Shown here in pieces: positions 1-7,668 of a stretch of 64,000 nt of DNA. Made by a program: the position numbers and the translations under genes. The DNA is from Cacconaster sp033811195. GTDB taxonomy: Bacteria > Bacteroidota > Bacteroidia > Bacteroidales > UBA932. Within the stretch, counting starts at the first letter, position 1. Every line of letters begins with the position of its first letter. The stretch spans positions 39,056 through 103,055 of the forward strand of contig JAPXOZ010000006.1 in the NCBI GenBank assembly GCA_033811195.1. Direction: 5' to 3'. The notes under the pieces were generated by a model. It was not told the origin of the DNA. It saw only the letters and a program-made list of their open reading frames with translations, and did no database searches.

Positions 1-492
1 TGGACATTTGTGCGTCCTGCGCTCTATGATAATGAAAAAAGGGTTATAAGGCGTGCATTTGGATTTGCGGGCATTCTTTTTTATATTGGCATTGCTGTGG
101 GTTATCTGCTGGTCTTCCCGCTGACCGTGAGATTTCTAGGTACATACCAGGTCTCACCTGATGTCCCGAACCAGATATCGCTCAACTCCTATATCGGGAT
201 GTTTGTTTCCTTGATTCTAATTATGGGAATTGTCTTCGAAATGCCGGCACTAGCGGCGGTACTCTCAAGATTTGGAATCATCACAAAAGAGTTTTTGAAG
301 AAATACCGCAAACATGCTATTGTGGTGCTTCTCGTTCTTGCTGCACTGATAACACCTTCCGGAGACGCAGTGACGCTCTTTTTTGTGGCAATTCCACTCT
401 ACTGTCTCTATGAGGTTAGTATATTGGTCTGTAGATCAGGTAAAACTGAAGAGGAAGAAGTTGCGGCTGATGCCTCAGGAGGTGAGGAGTGA
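1..492 (+). CDS. tatC: Sec-independent (Tat) translocase subunit TatC, C-terminal part
   Basis: The reading frame is open from the first base and has no start in the window, so this is the C-terminal ~163 residues of a gene that begins upstream. The opening WTFVRPALYDNEKR matches the conserved TatC stretch before a transmembrane helix (FxxxRPALYxxEKR). Several hydrophobic membrane segments follow, including FYIGIAVGYLLVFPLTVRF and YIGMFVSLILIMGIVFEMP, then ALITPSGDAVTLFFVAIPLY near the end. TatC is the inner-membrane receptor for folded proteins with twin-arginine signal peptides. The acidic tail (EEEEVAADASGGEE) is cytosolic. The stop TGA overlaps the GTG start of the next gene by 3 bases, which suggests translational coupling. 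Family assignment is firm; the missing N-terminus lies outside the window. Confidence 0.93.
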   Translation, partial: WTFVRPALYDNEKRVIRRAFGFAGILFYIGIAVGYLLVFPLTVRFLGTYQVSPDVPNQISLNSYIGMFVSLILIMGIVFEMPALAAVLSRFGIITKEFLKKYRKHAIVVLLVLAALITPSGDAVTLFFVAIPLYCLYEVSILVCRSGKTEEEEVAADASGGEE

Positions 493-2414
493 TATCAATT
501 AGCAATCTTACGGTATCATACGGAGGATTCACTCTCCTGGACGGCATTAATTTTCATATAAATGACAAGGAGAAAATAGGTCTTGTTGGCAAGAATGGAG
601 CAGGTAAATCTACGATTCTCAAACTAATAATGGGCCTCCAGTCGCCAACATCGGGAAAGGTTTCGATGCCTGCTGACAGGAAGGTGGGATATCTTCCCCA
701 GATCATGAAACATGCTCGCGGTAAGAGTGTCATTGACGAAGTGATGACGGCATTTGCAGAGCATAATGAACTCAATATTCGTATAGACCGGATTTCGCAC
801 GAGCTGGCTAAACGTACCGACTACGAATCGGATGAATACCACAAATTGATTGTCGAATTTAATGAGATCACCGATCGACTTAGGCTTTACCCCCTCGAAT
901 CCCCTCGTGTGCAGGCAGAAAAGACACTCCTAGGACTCGGTTTCCGCCAAAGTGAACTGGATAGAATGACAAGCACATTCAGCCATGGCTGGAACATGCG
1001 TATTGAACTCGCAAAAATTCTCTTGCGCAATCCCGATATACTGTTGTTGGATGAGCCTACAAACCATCTCGACATTGAATCCATCCAGTGGCTCGAAGAG
1101 TATCTCAAGAGCTTTCCGGGAGCATTGATACTGATATCTCACGATCGCAGGTTCCTCGATAATTGCACAAATCGCACTGTAGAGGTGATGCTGGGTAAAA
1201 TCCATGACTATAAAGTACCCTACTCCAAATTTGTGGAGTTACGAAAGGAGAGAATTGCTCAGCAGCGAGCTGCTTACGACAATCAGCAGCGCATGATCGA
1301 GAAGACTGAGGAGTTTATTGAAAAATTTCGGTATAAGCCCACCAAAAGTAACCAGGTGCAGTCAAGAATCAAGCAGTTGGAAAAGCTGGAACGTATAGAG
1401 ATAGATGAGGAGGATCTGAGTACGATTACCGTTCGGTTTCCATCTGCACCGCGCTCCGGAGATGTGGTCTTCTCAGTAAAGGATGCGACCATAGGGTACT
1501 CAAAACCTAAAAAGAAAATTGTGCTGCAGAGAGCCAACATGACCATCAGAAGAGGGGAGAAGGTGGCTTTCGTGGGGCGTAATGGCGAGGGTAAAACCAC
1601 CGTCATGCGTCTGCTTACCGGCCAGCTTCAGCCTTTTGAAGGTGAGGCAGTGGTTGGCTACAATGTCAAGACCGGTTACTTTGCACAGAATCAGGAGGAC
1701 TTACTTGATAGGAAAGATACGGTGTATGGCACTTTAGACAAGATCGCAGTGGGAGACGTTAGAACCAGGCTCAGGGATATACTTGGTGCTTTCCTCTTCA
1801 GAGGCGAAGATATAGATAAGAAAGTTGCGGTGCTTAGCGGTGGTGAACGCTCTCGCTTGGCTATGGCGAAGCTTATCCTGCACCCCTACAACCTGCTGGC
1901 ACTTGACGAGCCTACCAACCATATGGACCTCCGGTCAAAAGATGTGCTAAAACAAGCGTTACAGAAATATGACGGAACCCTGATTATAGTTTCTCACGAC
2001 AGAGACTTCCTTGATGGGTTGGTTGATAAGATCTATGAGTTTGCTGATGGGCGGATTAGGGAGCACCTTGGAGGGGTGGATGATTTTCTCTATCGAAAGA
2101 AGATCAGTTCATTAAGGGAGATAGAGATTAAACAACAGCCAACTTCTCAGACGATGCCGGAATCGAACAGGGAAAAATCATCCACTTATGAGGAGCAGAA
2201 ACACCTCTCAAGAGAGGAACGCCGAATTAAAAACCGCCAACAGCGGCTGGAAAATGAAATATCATCACTGGAAGAAGCGATCTCTGCAGTTGAAACAATC
2301 CTCTCGTCACCCTCTCCGGAGGATGATATAGTGGAACTCACACACAAGTATCATGATCTCCAACTTAATCTTGATAGCAAAATGGATGAATGGGCATCCA
2401 TCACAATAGATTGA
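489..2414 (+). CDS. ABC-F family ATP-binding protein (two ABC domains)
   Basis: A 641-residue soluble ABC-F protein: two ATP-binding cassettes in one chain and no membrane segments. Domain 1 has Walker A GLVGKNGAGKST (~34-45) and Walker B LLLDEPTNHLD. Domain 2 has Walker A GRNGEGKTT, signature LSGGERSRLAMAK and Walker B LALDEPTNHMD. The charged linker between the domains (KFRYKPTKSNQVQSRIKQLEK) is the ABC-F interdomain (P-site tRNA interaction) motif, and the last ~100 residues form a predicted coiled coil. Such proteins act on the ribosome in translation or antibiotic protection; the specific role cannot be told. The first signature reads FSHGW where the family has FSGGW. Start is GTG at 489, overlapping the tatC stop. 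No neighbouring resistance gene is seen. Confidence 0.93.
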   Translation: MISISNLTVSYGGFTLLDGINFHINDKEKIGLVGKNGAGKSTILKLIMGLQSPTSGKVSMPADRKVGYLPQIMKHARGKSVIDEVMTAFAEHNELNIRIDRISHELAKRTDYESDEYHKLIVEFNEITDRLRLYPLESPRVQAEKTLLGLGFRQSELDRMTSTFSHGWNMRIELAKILLRNPDILLLDEPTNHLDIESIQWLEEYLKSFPGALILISHDRRFLDNCTNRTVEVMLGKIHDYKVPYSKFVELRKERIAQQRAAYDNQQRMIEKTEEFIEKFRYKPTKSNQVQSRIKQLEKLERIEIDEEDLSTITVRFPSAPRSGDVVFSVKDATIGYSKPKKKIVLQRANMTIRRGEKVAFVGRNGEGKTTVMRLLTGQLQPFEGEAVVGYNVKTGYFAQNQEDLLDRKDTVYGTLDKIAVGDVRTRLRDILGAFLFRGEDIDKKVAVLSGGERSRLAMAKLILHPYNLLALDEPTNHMDLRSKDVLKQALQKYDGTLIIVSHDRDFLDGLVDKIYEFADGRIREHLGGVDDFLYRKKISSLREIEIKQQPTSQTMPESNREKSSTYEEQKHLSREERRIKNRQQRLENEISSLEEAISAVETILSSPSPEDDIVELTHKYHDLQLNLDSKMDEWASITID

Positions 2415-2418
2415 CACA

Positions 2419-3168
2419 ATGGAAGCAAAAAAACAACATTATCTATTCGGTATACACCCTGTGCAAGAAGCGATTAAAACAGGCAGAAAGTTTGAAAAAA
2501 TTCTATTCAAGCAGGGCCTGGAAGGCGACAGGTTTAGGGCACTCTTTGATCTGGTAAAACAAAATGAGATTCCTTTCCAGTTTGTGCCGGCTGAAAAGAT
2601 GAATAAAATACATCGCGGTTTGCATCAGGGAGTTATAGGCTTTATTTCGCAGATAGATTATCTGCCATTTGAAAATATTATTGAAAAAGCACTTGCAGAG
2701 TCATCTAATCCCATTTTTCTTATGTTGGACGGAGTGAGTGACGTGCGCAATTTCGGTGCGATAGTCAGAAGTGCCGAATGTGCAGGTGTAAGCGGAGTAA
2801 TACTTCCTGCAAAAGGTGGAGCCGCTATCAATGCAGATGCCATCAAAACGTCGGCAGGGGCTCTTCTAAGAGTGCCTGTCAGCAAAGTTCCCAATCTGCG
2901 TATTCCTTTGTACTACCTTATTGATGCAGGCTTCCAGGTCGTAGCTGCAACAGAAAAGGCCGGCGGTTCAATCTACGATGTAGATTTCACTCAGCCGACC
3001 GTAATCGTTATGGGTTCAGAGGGTAAGGGTATTTCCGATTCCGTACTTTCGCTCTGTAATGTTCAGGCAGCAATTCCAATGTCAGGTAAGATAGGCTCCC
3101 TCAATGTTTCTGTGGCCACCGCCATAGTGCTTTTTGAAGCAGTTAGGCAGAGGATGCCACAAATATAG
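2419..3168 (+). CDS. rlmB: 23S rRNA (guanosine-2'-O-)-methyltransferase RlmB-type (TrmH/SpoU family)
   Basis: A 249-residue SpoU/TrmH-family RNA 2'-O-ribose methyltransferase. The N-terminal ~75 residues form the RNA-binding substrate domain (YLFGIHPVQEAIK). The SPOUT catalytic part carries the three family motifs: NFGAIVRSAECAGV (motif 1), VMGSEGKGIS (motif 2) and IPMSGKIGSLNVSVATAIVLFE (motif 3, knot and SAM site). Length and motif order match RlmB, which modifies G2251 of 23S rRNA in E. coli; that exact target is inferred from family only. It lies 4 bases after the ABC-F gene and is probably co-transcribed. Its stop codon directly abuts the stop of the convergent gene, with no base between them. 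Confidence 0.9.
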   Translation: MEAKKQHYLFGIHPVQEAIKTGRKFEKILFKQGLEGDRFRALFDLVKQNEIPFQFVPAEKMNKIHRGLHQGVIGFISQIDYLPFENIIEKALAESSNPIFLMLDGVSDVRNFGAIVRSAECAGVSGVILPAKGGAAINADAIKTSAGALLRVPVSKVPNLRIPLYYLIDAGFQVVAATEKAGGSIYDVDFTQPTVIVMGSEGKGISDSVLSLCNVQAAIPMSGKIGSLNVSVATAIVLFEAVRQRMPQI

Positions 3169-4053
3169 CTAGTCAACACGGCGGAGACTGGATCCACGGC
3201 TAATCTCTGATGTGATGCTTATGGACTTATCTGTCATGTAGGTACAGGACGATGCTCCTGAGCACTCCACATCAAGACGTCTTGTTACGTATATGCTTGC
3301 CTTTGATGCTCCCGAAAGGTCTAATTCGACATCTTTGGCGGTCAATTTGTCTGCTACGATACTGCAAACGCCGCTACCTTCAATAGTTGCTTTATCAACA
3401 GTGCCGGAAATAATCGCTTTGGAAGCACCACTGCACTCAAGATCTACCTGTTCAAACTCTCCATCTACTTCAGCTTTGGATGCACCGGAAATCTCAATGT
3501 CAAGATCGTCTGCTGTGAAGCTCGCATAGATTTTACTTGCACCGGATACTTTGATGTCTGCATCGATAAAGTCGCCTTTTAGCTCCCTAATGGTGGATGC
3601 TCCGCTTACCGTTACGAGTGCATCTTTTGCAATGACATTCAATCCGTAGATTAAGCTAGCACCGCTAAGCTTCAAAACAAATCGCTCATTCCCGCAATCA
3701 AATGTATCTGCAGTGTTGAATTTAGATGCTCCTGAAAGCATGAGTTTGTTTAGTACCGGCATTGTTATTGTCGCTTTTGCAATTTTGTGTTCGTTTCTTA
3801 AAACTCTTTTTGTGGGATTGTCCAGTCCTATGTAAAGAATCCCTTTGGAATTCTTTACTGAGAGATATTTCTCAAGATCGTCACTGATCGTGATTACAAT
3901 AGAATAGTTGTTGTCCTGAATAACCTCCACATCAAACCAATGAGAGATGTCGAGCCCTTCGAAACCTCGATAGTCAAAACTTTTTACTGTTTGTGCCCCA
4001 CTTGTAAGCACAAAGCCCAGAATTGCGGCAAATGTTAAGATAATACGTTTCAT
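3169..4053 (-). CDS. GIN-domain (DUF2807) surface protein with SGAS repeats
   Basis: A 294-residue secreted protein. It starts with a signal peptide (MKRIILTFAAILGFVLTSGAQ) and then shows the GIN/DUF2807 pattern (putative autotransporter-adhesin head domain) typical of Bacteroidetes. From about residue 105 onward nine SGAS-type motifs recur every ~19-22 residues (LSGASKF, LSGASLI, VSGAST, VSGASKI, ISGASKA, CSGASKA, GSGVCS, LSGASKA, CSGASSC), consistent with rungs of a beta-helix; the seventh has diverged. It is the last gene of a run behind an ECF sigma factor and an anti-sigma-like gene, so it may be a target or sensor of that system (inference). A second GIN protein lies at 19605. The function of the family is not established. 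Confidence 0.85.
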   Translation of the reverse strand: MKRIILTFAAILGFVLTSGAQTVKSFDYRGFEGLDISHWFDVEVIQDNNYSIVITISDDLEKYLSVKNSKGILYIGLDNPTKRVLRNEHKIAKATITMPVLNKLMLSGASKFNTADTFDCGNERFVLKLSGASLIYGLNVIAKDALVTVSGASTIRELKGDFIDADIKVSGASKIYASFTADDLDIEISGASKAEVDGEFEQVDLECSGASKAIISGTVDKATIEGSGVCSIVADKLTAKDVELDLSGASKASIYVTRRLDVECSGASSCTYMTDKSISITSEISRGSSLRRVD

Positions 4054-4111
4054 TTTAATTGTTGTTATTGTTCTTCTTATTTTTTTATTCAGTTATAATT
4101 TGTAGAGTATC

Positions 4112-4639
4112 TCAATTCACGATTGATGCAACATATTTTCGAAGTTCGACCACACTTTCAACTCTCCTATTGTAGTATTCCTTGAGCACTTCGGCTTTTT
4201 CTTGTTCGCTCATCTCTTCAGGAAGCACTTCCAGAAGGGGGATGTGCTCGGATGTGATGCTCTCCAGAGTGTTAAAATGTTCACTTACTCCATTTTGAGG
4301 ATCATAAGCCGTTAGAGAGTAGAGATACTCATAACTTTCTCTGACCACATCCATATAGGCACTGTAGATATCTTGTGGATCTTCCATTGCAGCCACTGTC
4401 TCTGAGAAACTAACGTTGCCTGCGTTCAAACTCTTGATGAGCAGGTTGGCGCCGAAAATCAGCATTATTGATGCGGCCACAGGGAAGAGCACCGCTTTCC
4501 AGAATATTCGTTTACGTGGCGTGTTCCTGCGGAATTCAATTCTTTTCGGATTATTGACTTTCTCCAAAAACCTGTCGAAATGGCCCTCTACAGGCTCCAT
4601 ATCGTCCAGAATATTCCTGATGTTGTCAAATTCTTTCAT
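4112..4639 (-). CDS. Anti-sigma-factor-like single-pass membrane protein
   Basis: 175 residues with a soluble N-terminus (MKEFDNIRNILDDMEPVEGHFDRFLEKVNN), a basic stretch, and one hydrophobic segment (AVLFPVAASIMLIFGANLLI, about 50-69), followed by a helical, acidic C-terminal part ending in VVELRKYVASIVN. No enzyme motif is visible. The start overlaps the sigma-factor stop by 4 bases (ATGA), the standard sigma/anti-sigma coupling, and the topology fits a membrane anti-sigma factor whose N-terminus holds the sigma factor. A canonical zinc-binding anti-sigma motif is absent, so the role rests on context and topology. The 58 bases to the next gene show no terminator. Confidence 0.7.
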   Translation of the reverse strand: MKEFDNIRNILDDMEPVEGHFDRFLEKVNNPKRIEFRRNTPRKRIFWKAVLFPVAASIMLIFGANLLIKSLNAGNVSFSETVAAMEDPQDIYSAYMDVVRESYEYLYSLTAYDPQNGVSEHFNTLESITSEHIPLLEVLPEEMSEQEKAEVLKEYYNRRVESVVELRKYVASIVN

Positions 4640-5136
4640 TGTTGCAATATTTTTAAAAGTTTTGCCTTCCCTCTGCTTACTTGAGAACGAATCGTCACCT
4701 CTTTCTGCCCTGTGATCTGGGCAATCTCCTGATAATCCATTCCTTCGAAAAGTGAGAGTGTCAATACCAATTTATAAGGATCTTTCATTCTCTCTAAAGC
4801 CTCTTTGACACGTTTTACCTCTTTCTTTGTAGAAAATTCTATTTCCGCACTCTCTTCTGTGGAAAGGATTTCCGGTTCCTCATACTCCTCTTTGAAAATC
4901 CGCTCTCTTTTGATGACCCTCAATCTGTCAATTGACCTTCTGATACAGGTTCGTATTAGCCAGGCAGAGATTTGGGCAGGTTGTGCAGGAGGATTTTCCA
5001 TTTGTAGAAAACTTAGCAGTGTGTCATGCATAATCTCTTCAGCGTCAGCTCCGTTGCCGACTATTCTGTAACTAGCGTTGAAAAGCCGCCTGTAGTGAGT
5101 GTCGTAAAACTTCTTGATCTCTTTTTGTGTCATCAC
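4636..5136 (-). CDS. RNA polymerase ECF-type sigma-70 factor
   Basis: 166 residues with the two sigma-70 domains of ECF factors. Region 2 covers roughly residues 8-75 (FYDTHYRRLFNASYRIVGNGADAEEIMHDTLLSFLQ, then SAWLIRTCIRRSIDRLR). Region 4 covers roughly 105-160 (RMKDPYKLVLTLSLFEGMDYQEIAQITGQKEVTIRSQVSRGKAKLL), including the HTH that reads the -35 element. It directs polymerase to a small regulon, probably including its own operon. It heads a three-gene run with the anti-sigma-like gene and the GIN protein. It is divergent from the dipeptidase gene at 5246, sharing a 109-bp intergenic region. I could not see a convincing TAnnTTTG box for this strand, as expected if it is self-transcribed. Confidence 0.92.
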   Translation of the reverse strand: MMTQKEIKKFYDTHYRRLFNASYRIVGNGADAEEIMHDTLLSFLQMENPPAQPAQISAWLIRTCIRRSIDRLRVIKRERIFKEEYEEPEILSTEESAEIEFSTKKEVKRVKEALERMKDPYKLVLTLSLFEGMDYQEIAQITGQKEVTIRSQVSRGKAKLLKILQQ

Positions 5137-5175
5137 TCTCTTTTCTATTTATAAGACGGAGCATTGCTCCAATTG

Positions 5176-5206
5176 TTGCACAAGTTATCGATAATTCGTA
5201 AATTTG
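5176..5206 (+). promoter_or_regulatory. Bacteroidetes-type promoter for the dipeptidase operon
   Basis: TTG at 5176-5178 and TAAATTTG at 5199-5206 are separated by 20 bases, matching the -33 TTG / -7 TAnnTTTG promoter of Bacteroidetes. The predicted transcript would begin near 5213, about 33 bases before the ATG at 5246. Confidence 0.6.
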
Positions 5207-5245
5207 AACATTAATTATGTAACCTTAAAATATTGTTGAGATTTT

Positions 5246-6364
5246 ATGATATTCCTATTGGATTCCCACTGTGACTCCCCGCTAATGCTGGTTAAGGGTG
5301 CAGATTTTGGGCAAACGGTCCAGCAAGGCTATACTCCCGGCAAGTTTCCTGTTACACACGTTGATTTTGCTAAAATGAAAAAGGGAGGGGTTAACGGCTC
5401 TTTTTTTGCGATCTATACATCAAACTCCCTCTCTCCTGACGAATCAACCCGAAGAGCTTTTGAATTCATATCAAGGGTTTACGATGCAGTCGAGCAAAAT
5501 TCGGACAAGGTAGCTTTTGCCACCACTCCAGCACAGGCCAAACGCAATAAAAAGAATGGATTGATCTCTATTTTCTTAGGTATGGAAAACGGCGATCCAA
5601 TACAGCAGGATCTCTCAATGCTGCGGATGTTCTACCGATTGGGTGTAAGGTATCTCACACTGACACATGCCGGCAATAACGAGATTTGCGACTCCTGTGC
5701 CACAAAAGATAAACGCTGGGGTGGTGTGAGTCCTTTCGGGAAAGAGGTAATTGAGGAGTGCAATAGACTGGGAATGCTTATTGACGTTTCACACATCTCC
5801 GATGACTCTTTTTGGGATGTTCTAAATTATTCAAAGGTACCGGTAGTGGCTACACACTCTTGCTGTCGTGCACTTGCCTCTCATCCTCGAAATATGAGCG
5901 ATGAAATGATTGTAGCCATGGCAGAGAAAGGTGGGGTGATTCAGATCAATTTTTATCCCGCTTTTCTCGATAATGAGTATGCTGCATCCGAGATATGGGA
6001 TCTCGAGGATGTTTTCGATGCAGCTGACAAGGCATGGCAGAAAGATAAGTCCAATGTCGAGCTTCAGAAGCAACTCGAAAAGTCAGTAATTGCTATGAAT
6101 ACTGTTAAAAAACCCTCTTACAGAAGGGTTGTGGATCATATTGACCATGTTGTCAGTCTGGTCGGTGTGAGACATGTCGGAATCGGCAGCGATTTTGATG
6201 GTATAAACACTTGTCCAAAAGGTCTTGAGGATATCAGCAAAATTAAGCGCATAATAATTGAACTACGTAGGCGAGGCTATAAGGAACACGAAATCAAGAT
6301 GATTGCCGGAGGAAATTTCTTCCGTGTGATGGATGCTGCCCAAAAGTTCGCAGATGAAGAATAA
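5246..6364 (+). CDS. Membrane dipeptidase-family (M19) zinc dipeptidase
   Basis: 372 residues of the peptidase M19 (renal dipeptidase) family, a binuclear-zinc amidohydrolase fold that cleaves dipeptides, including D-residue ones in some members. Metal ligands are visible in order: HCD near the N-terminus (LLDSHCDSP), the bridging Glu in FLGMENGDP, His in DVSHISDDSFWDVL and ATHSCCRALASHPRNMSD, and Asp in HVGIGSDFDGI. There is no signal peptide (MIFLLDSHCDSP goes straight into the barrel), so it is predicted to be cytosolic and to finish peptide breakdown. The length is normal. It is first in a run with the transaldolase (30 bases) and guanine deaminase. A clear promoter lies just upstream. 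Confidence 0.9.
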   Translation: MIFLLDSHCDSPLMLVKGADFGQTVQQGYTPGKFPVTHVDFAKMKKGGVNGSFFAIYTSNSLSPDESTRRAFEFISRVYDAVEQNSDKVAFATTPAQAKRNKKNGLISIFLGMENGDPIQQDLSMLRMFYRLGVRYLTLTHAGNNEICDSCATKDKRWGGVSPFGKEVIEECNRLGMLIDVSHISDDSFWDVLNYSKVPVVATHSCCRALASHPRNMSDEMIVAMAEKGGVIQINFYPAFLDNEYAASEIWDLEDVFDAADKAWQKDKSNVELQKQLEKSVIAMNTVKKPSYRRVVDHIDHVVSLVGVRHVGIGSDFDGINTCPKGLEDISKIKRIIIELRRRGYKEHEIKMIAGGNFFRVMDAAQKFADEE

Positions 6365-6394
6365 TCCCATTCACAACAAATTATAATTACAGAT

Positions 6395-7051
6395 ATGAAA
6401 TTTTTCATCGACACTGCAAATCTTGAGCAGATCAAAGAGGCTCAGGCACTCGGAGTCCTGGACGGAGTTACCACAAACCCTTCACTTATGGCAAAGGAGG
6501 GTATTAAAGGCGATGCTGCCATCAAAGTGCATTACAAGCAGATATGTGAAATTGTTGACGGTGATGTGAGCGCAGAAGTATTCGGCACAGAGTATGACGA
6601 TATGATCCGTCAAGGTGAAGAGCTTGCTGCGCTTCATCCTCAGATTACTATCAAGCTTCCCTGCACCAAAGATGGTATACGTGCTGTGAAGTATTTCTCT
6701 GAAAAAGGTGTAAAAACCAATTGTACCCTTGTTTTTACTGTGGGACAAGCACTGCTCGCAGCAAAAGCAGGGGCCACTTATGTATCTCCTTTTGTGGGAC
6801 GTCTAGATGATATTTCCAGTAATGGAGTTGCACTTATTAAGGAAATTGTGGATGTTTTCAACTACTACGGTTATCAGACACAGGTTCTTGCAGCTTCAAT
6901 TCGCCATACACAGCATATAATCGATTGTATGAAGGCAGGTGCTGATGTCGCCACTTGTCCTCTCAAAGCTATTCTTGGTCTTCTTAACCATCCTCTGACA
7001 GATAAGGGCGTGGAGATCTTCGTGGCTGATGCTAAGAAAATGGAAGGCTGA
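6395..7051 (+). CDS. Transaldolase, short FSA/TalC type
   Basis: 218 residues of the small transaldolase group (fructose-6-phosphate aldolase/TalC). Motifs seen are MKFFIDTANLEQI, GVTTNPSLMAKEG, the Schiff-base lysine stretch ITIKLPCTKDG (Lys about residue 84), KTNCTLVFTVGQALLAAKAGATYVSPFVGRLDD and VLAASIRHTQHI. In Bacteroidales this short protein usually serves as the transaldolase of the non-oxidative pentose phosphate pathway; aldolase activity on fructose 6-phosphate cannot be excluded from sequence. It sits between the M19 dipeptidase and guanine deaminase genes, and its stop shares one base with the next start (TGATG). Confidence 0.9.
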   Translation: MKFFIDTANLEQIKEAQALGVLDGVTTNPSLMAKEGIKGDAAIKVHYKQICEIVDGDVSAEVFGTEYDDMIRQGEELAALHPQITIKLPCTKDGIRAVKYFSEKGVKTNCTLVFTVGQALLAAKAGATYVSPFVGRLDDISSNGVALIKEIVDVFNYYGYQTQVLAASIRHTQHIIDCMKAGADVATCPLKAILGLLNHPLTDKGVEIFVADAKKMEG

Positions 7052-7524
7052 TGAAAAGCTCCCAGAAAAAATTCATGCGACTTGCGATTGACTTAGCCAC
7101 CGAAAACATTAAAAGCGGGGGAGGTCCTTTTGGTGCCGTAATCGTAAAGGATGGAGAGATAGTCGCTACTGGATGCAATCGCGTAACCGCCTCAAACGAT
7201 CCAACTGCCCACGCAGAAGTAAATGCAATTCGCGCCGCCTGCAAGGCGCTCGACACCTTTATTCTGGAAGGATGCGAAATATACTCCTCCTGTGAGCCTT
7301 GTCCGATGTGTCTCGGGGCAATCTATTGGGCGCACCTCGATAAACTTTACTATGCCAGCAATAAGCACGATGCTGCCGATGCCGGATTTGACGACTCCTT
7401 TATATATAAAGAGCTTGACCTAAAACCCGAAGAGCGCCGTCTTAAAGCAGAGGTCCTCTTAGAAAAAGAAGCCCTCCGGGTTTTTGAATCCTGGAAGGCT
7501 AAAGAGGATAAGGTGGAGTATTAA
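7051..7524 (+). CDS. guaD: Guanine deaminase (cytidine/deoxycytidylate deaminase fold)
   Basis: 157 residues of the zinc deaminase superfamily. The zinc/catalytic motifs are HAEVNAIR (His ligand and proton-shuttle Glu) and SCEPCPMCLGAIYWA (two Cys ligands). Both the motifs and the tail (DAADAGFDDSFIYKELDLKPEERR) closely follow the Bacillus subtilis-type guanine deaminase rather than the tRNA adenosine deaminase TadA, so conversion of guanine to xanthine plus ammonia is the best call. An amidohydrolase of the cytosine-deaminase type lies elsewhere in the window (58258). It is translationally coupled to the transaldolase gene. A short hairpin (GATTATC-TAAT-GATAATC, 7564-7581) follows the stop, but its U-run is poor. 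Confidence 0.88.
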   Translation: MKSSQKKFMRLAIDLATENIKSGGGPFGAVIVKDGEIVATGCNRVTASNDPTAHAEVNAIRAACKALDTFILEGCEIYSSCEPCPMCLGAIYWAHLDKLYYASNKHDAADAGFDDSFIYKELDLKPEERRLKAEVLLEKEALRVFESWKAKEDKVEY

Positions 7525-7603
7525 GTGTTGCGGGGTGCATGGTACGGGTTGCGGGTTAGTGCTGATTATCTAATGATAATCTATTTCAGGACATTACACT
7601 CGC

Positions 7604-7664
7604 AACTCAGAACTCAGAACTCAGAACTCAGAACTCAGAACTCAGAACTCAGAACTCGGAACTC
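7604..7664 (+). repeat. Heptamer tandem array A (AACTCAG)n
   Basis: Seven perfect tandem copies of AACTCAG start at 7604, 7611, 7618, 7625, 7632, 7639 and 7646. They are followed by AACTCGG (7653) and a partial AACTC (7660). The array lies between convergent genes and ends 4 bases from the stop of the serine hydrolase gene (7669). Confidence 0.95.
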
Positions 7665-7668
7665 TTCA

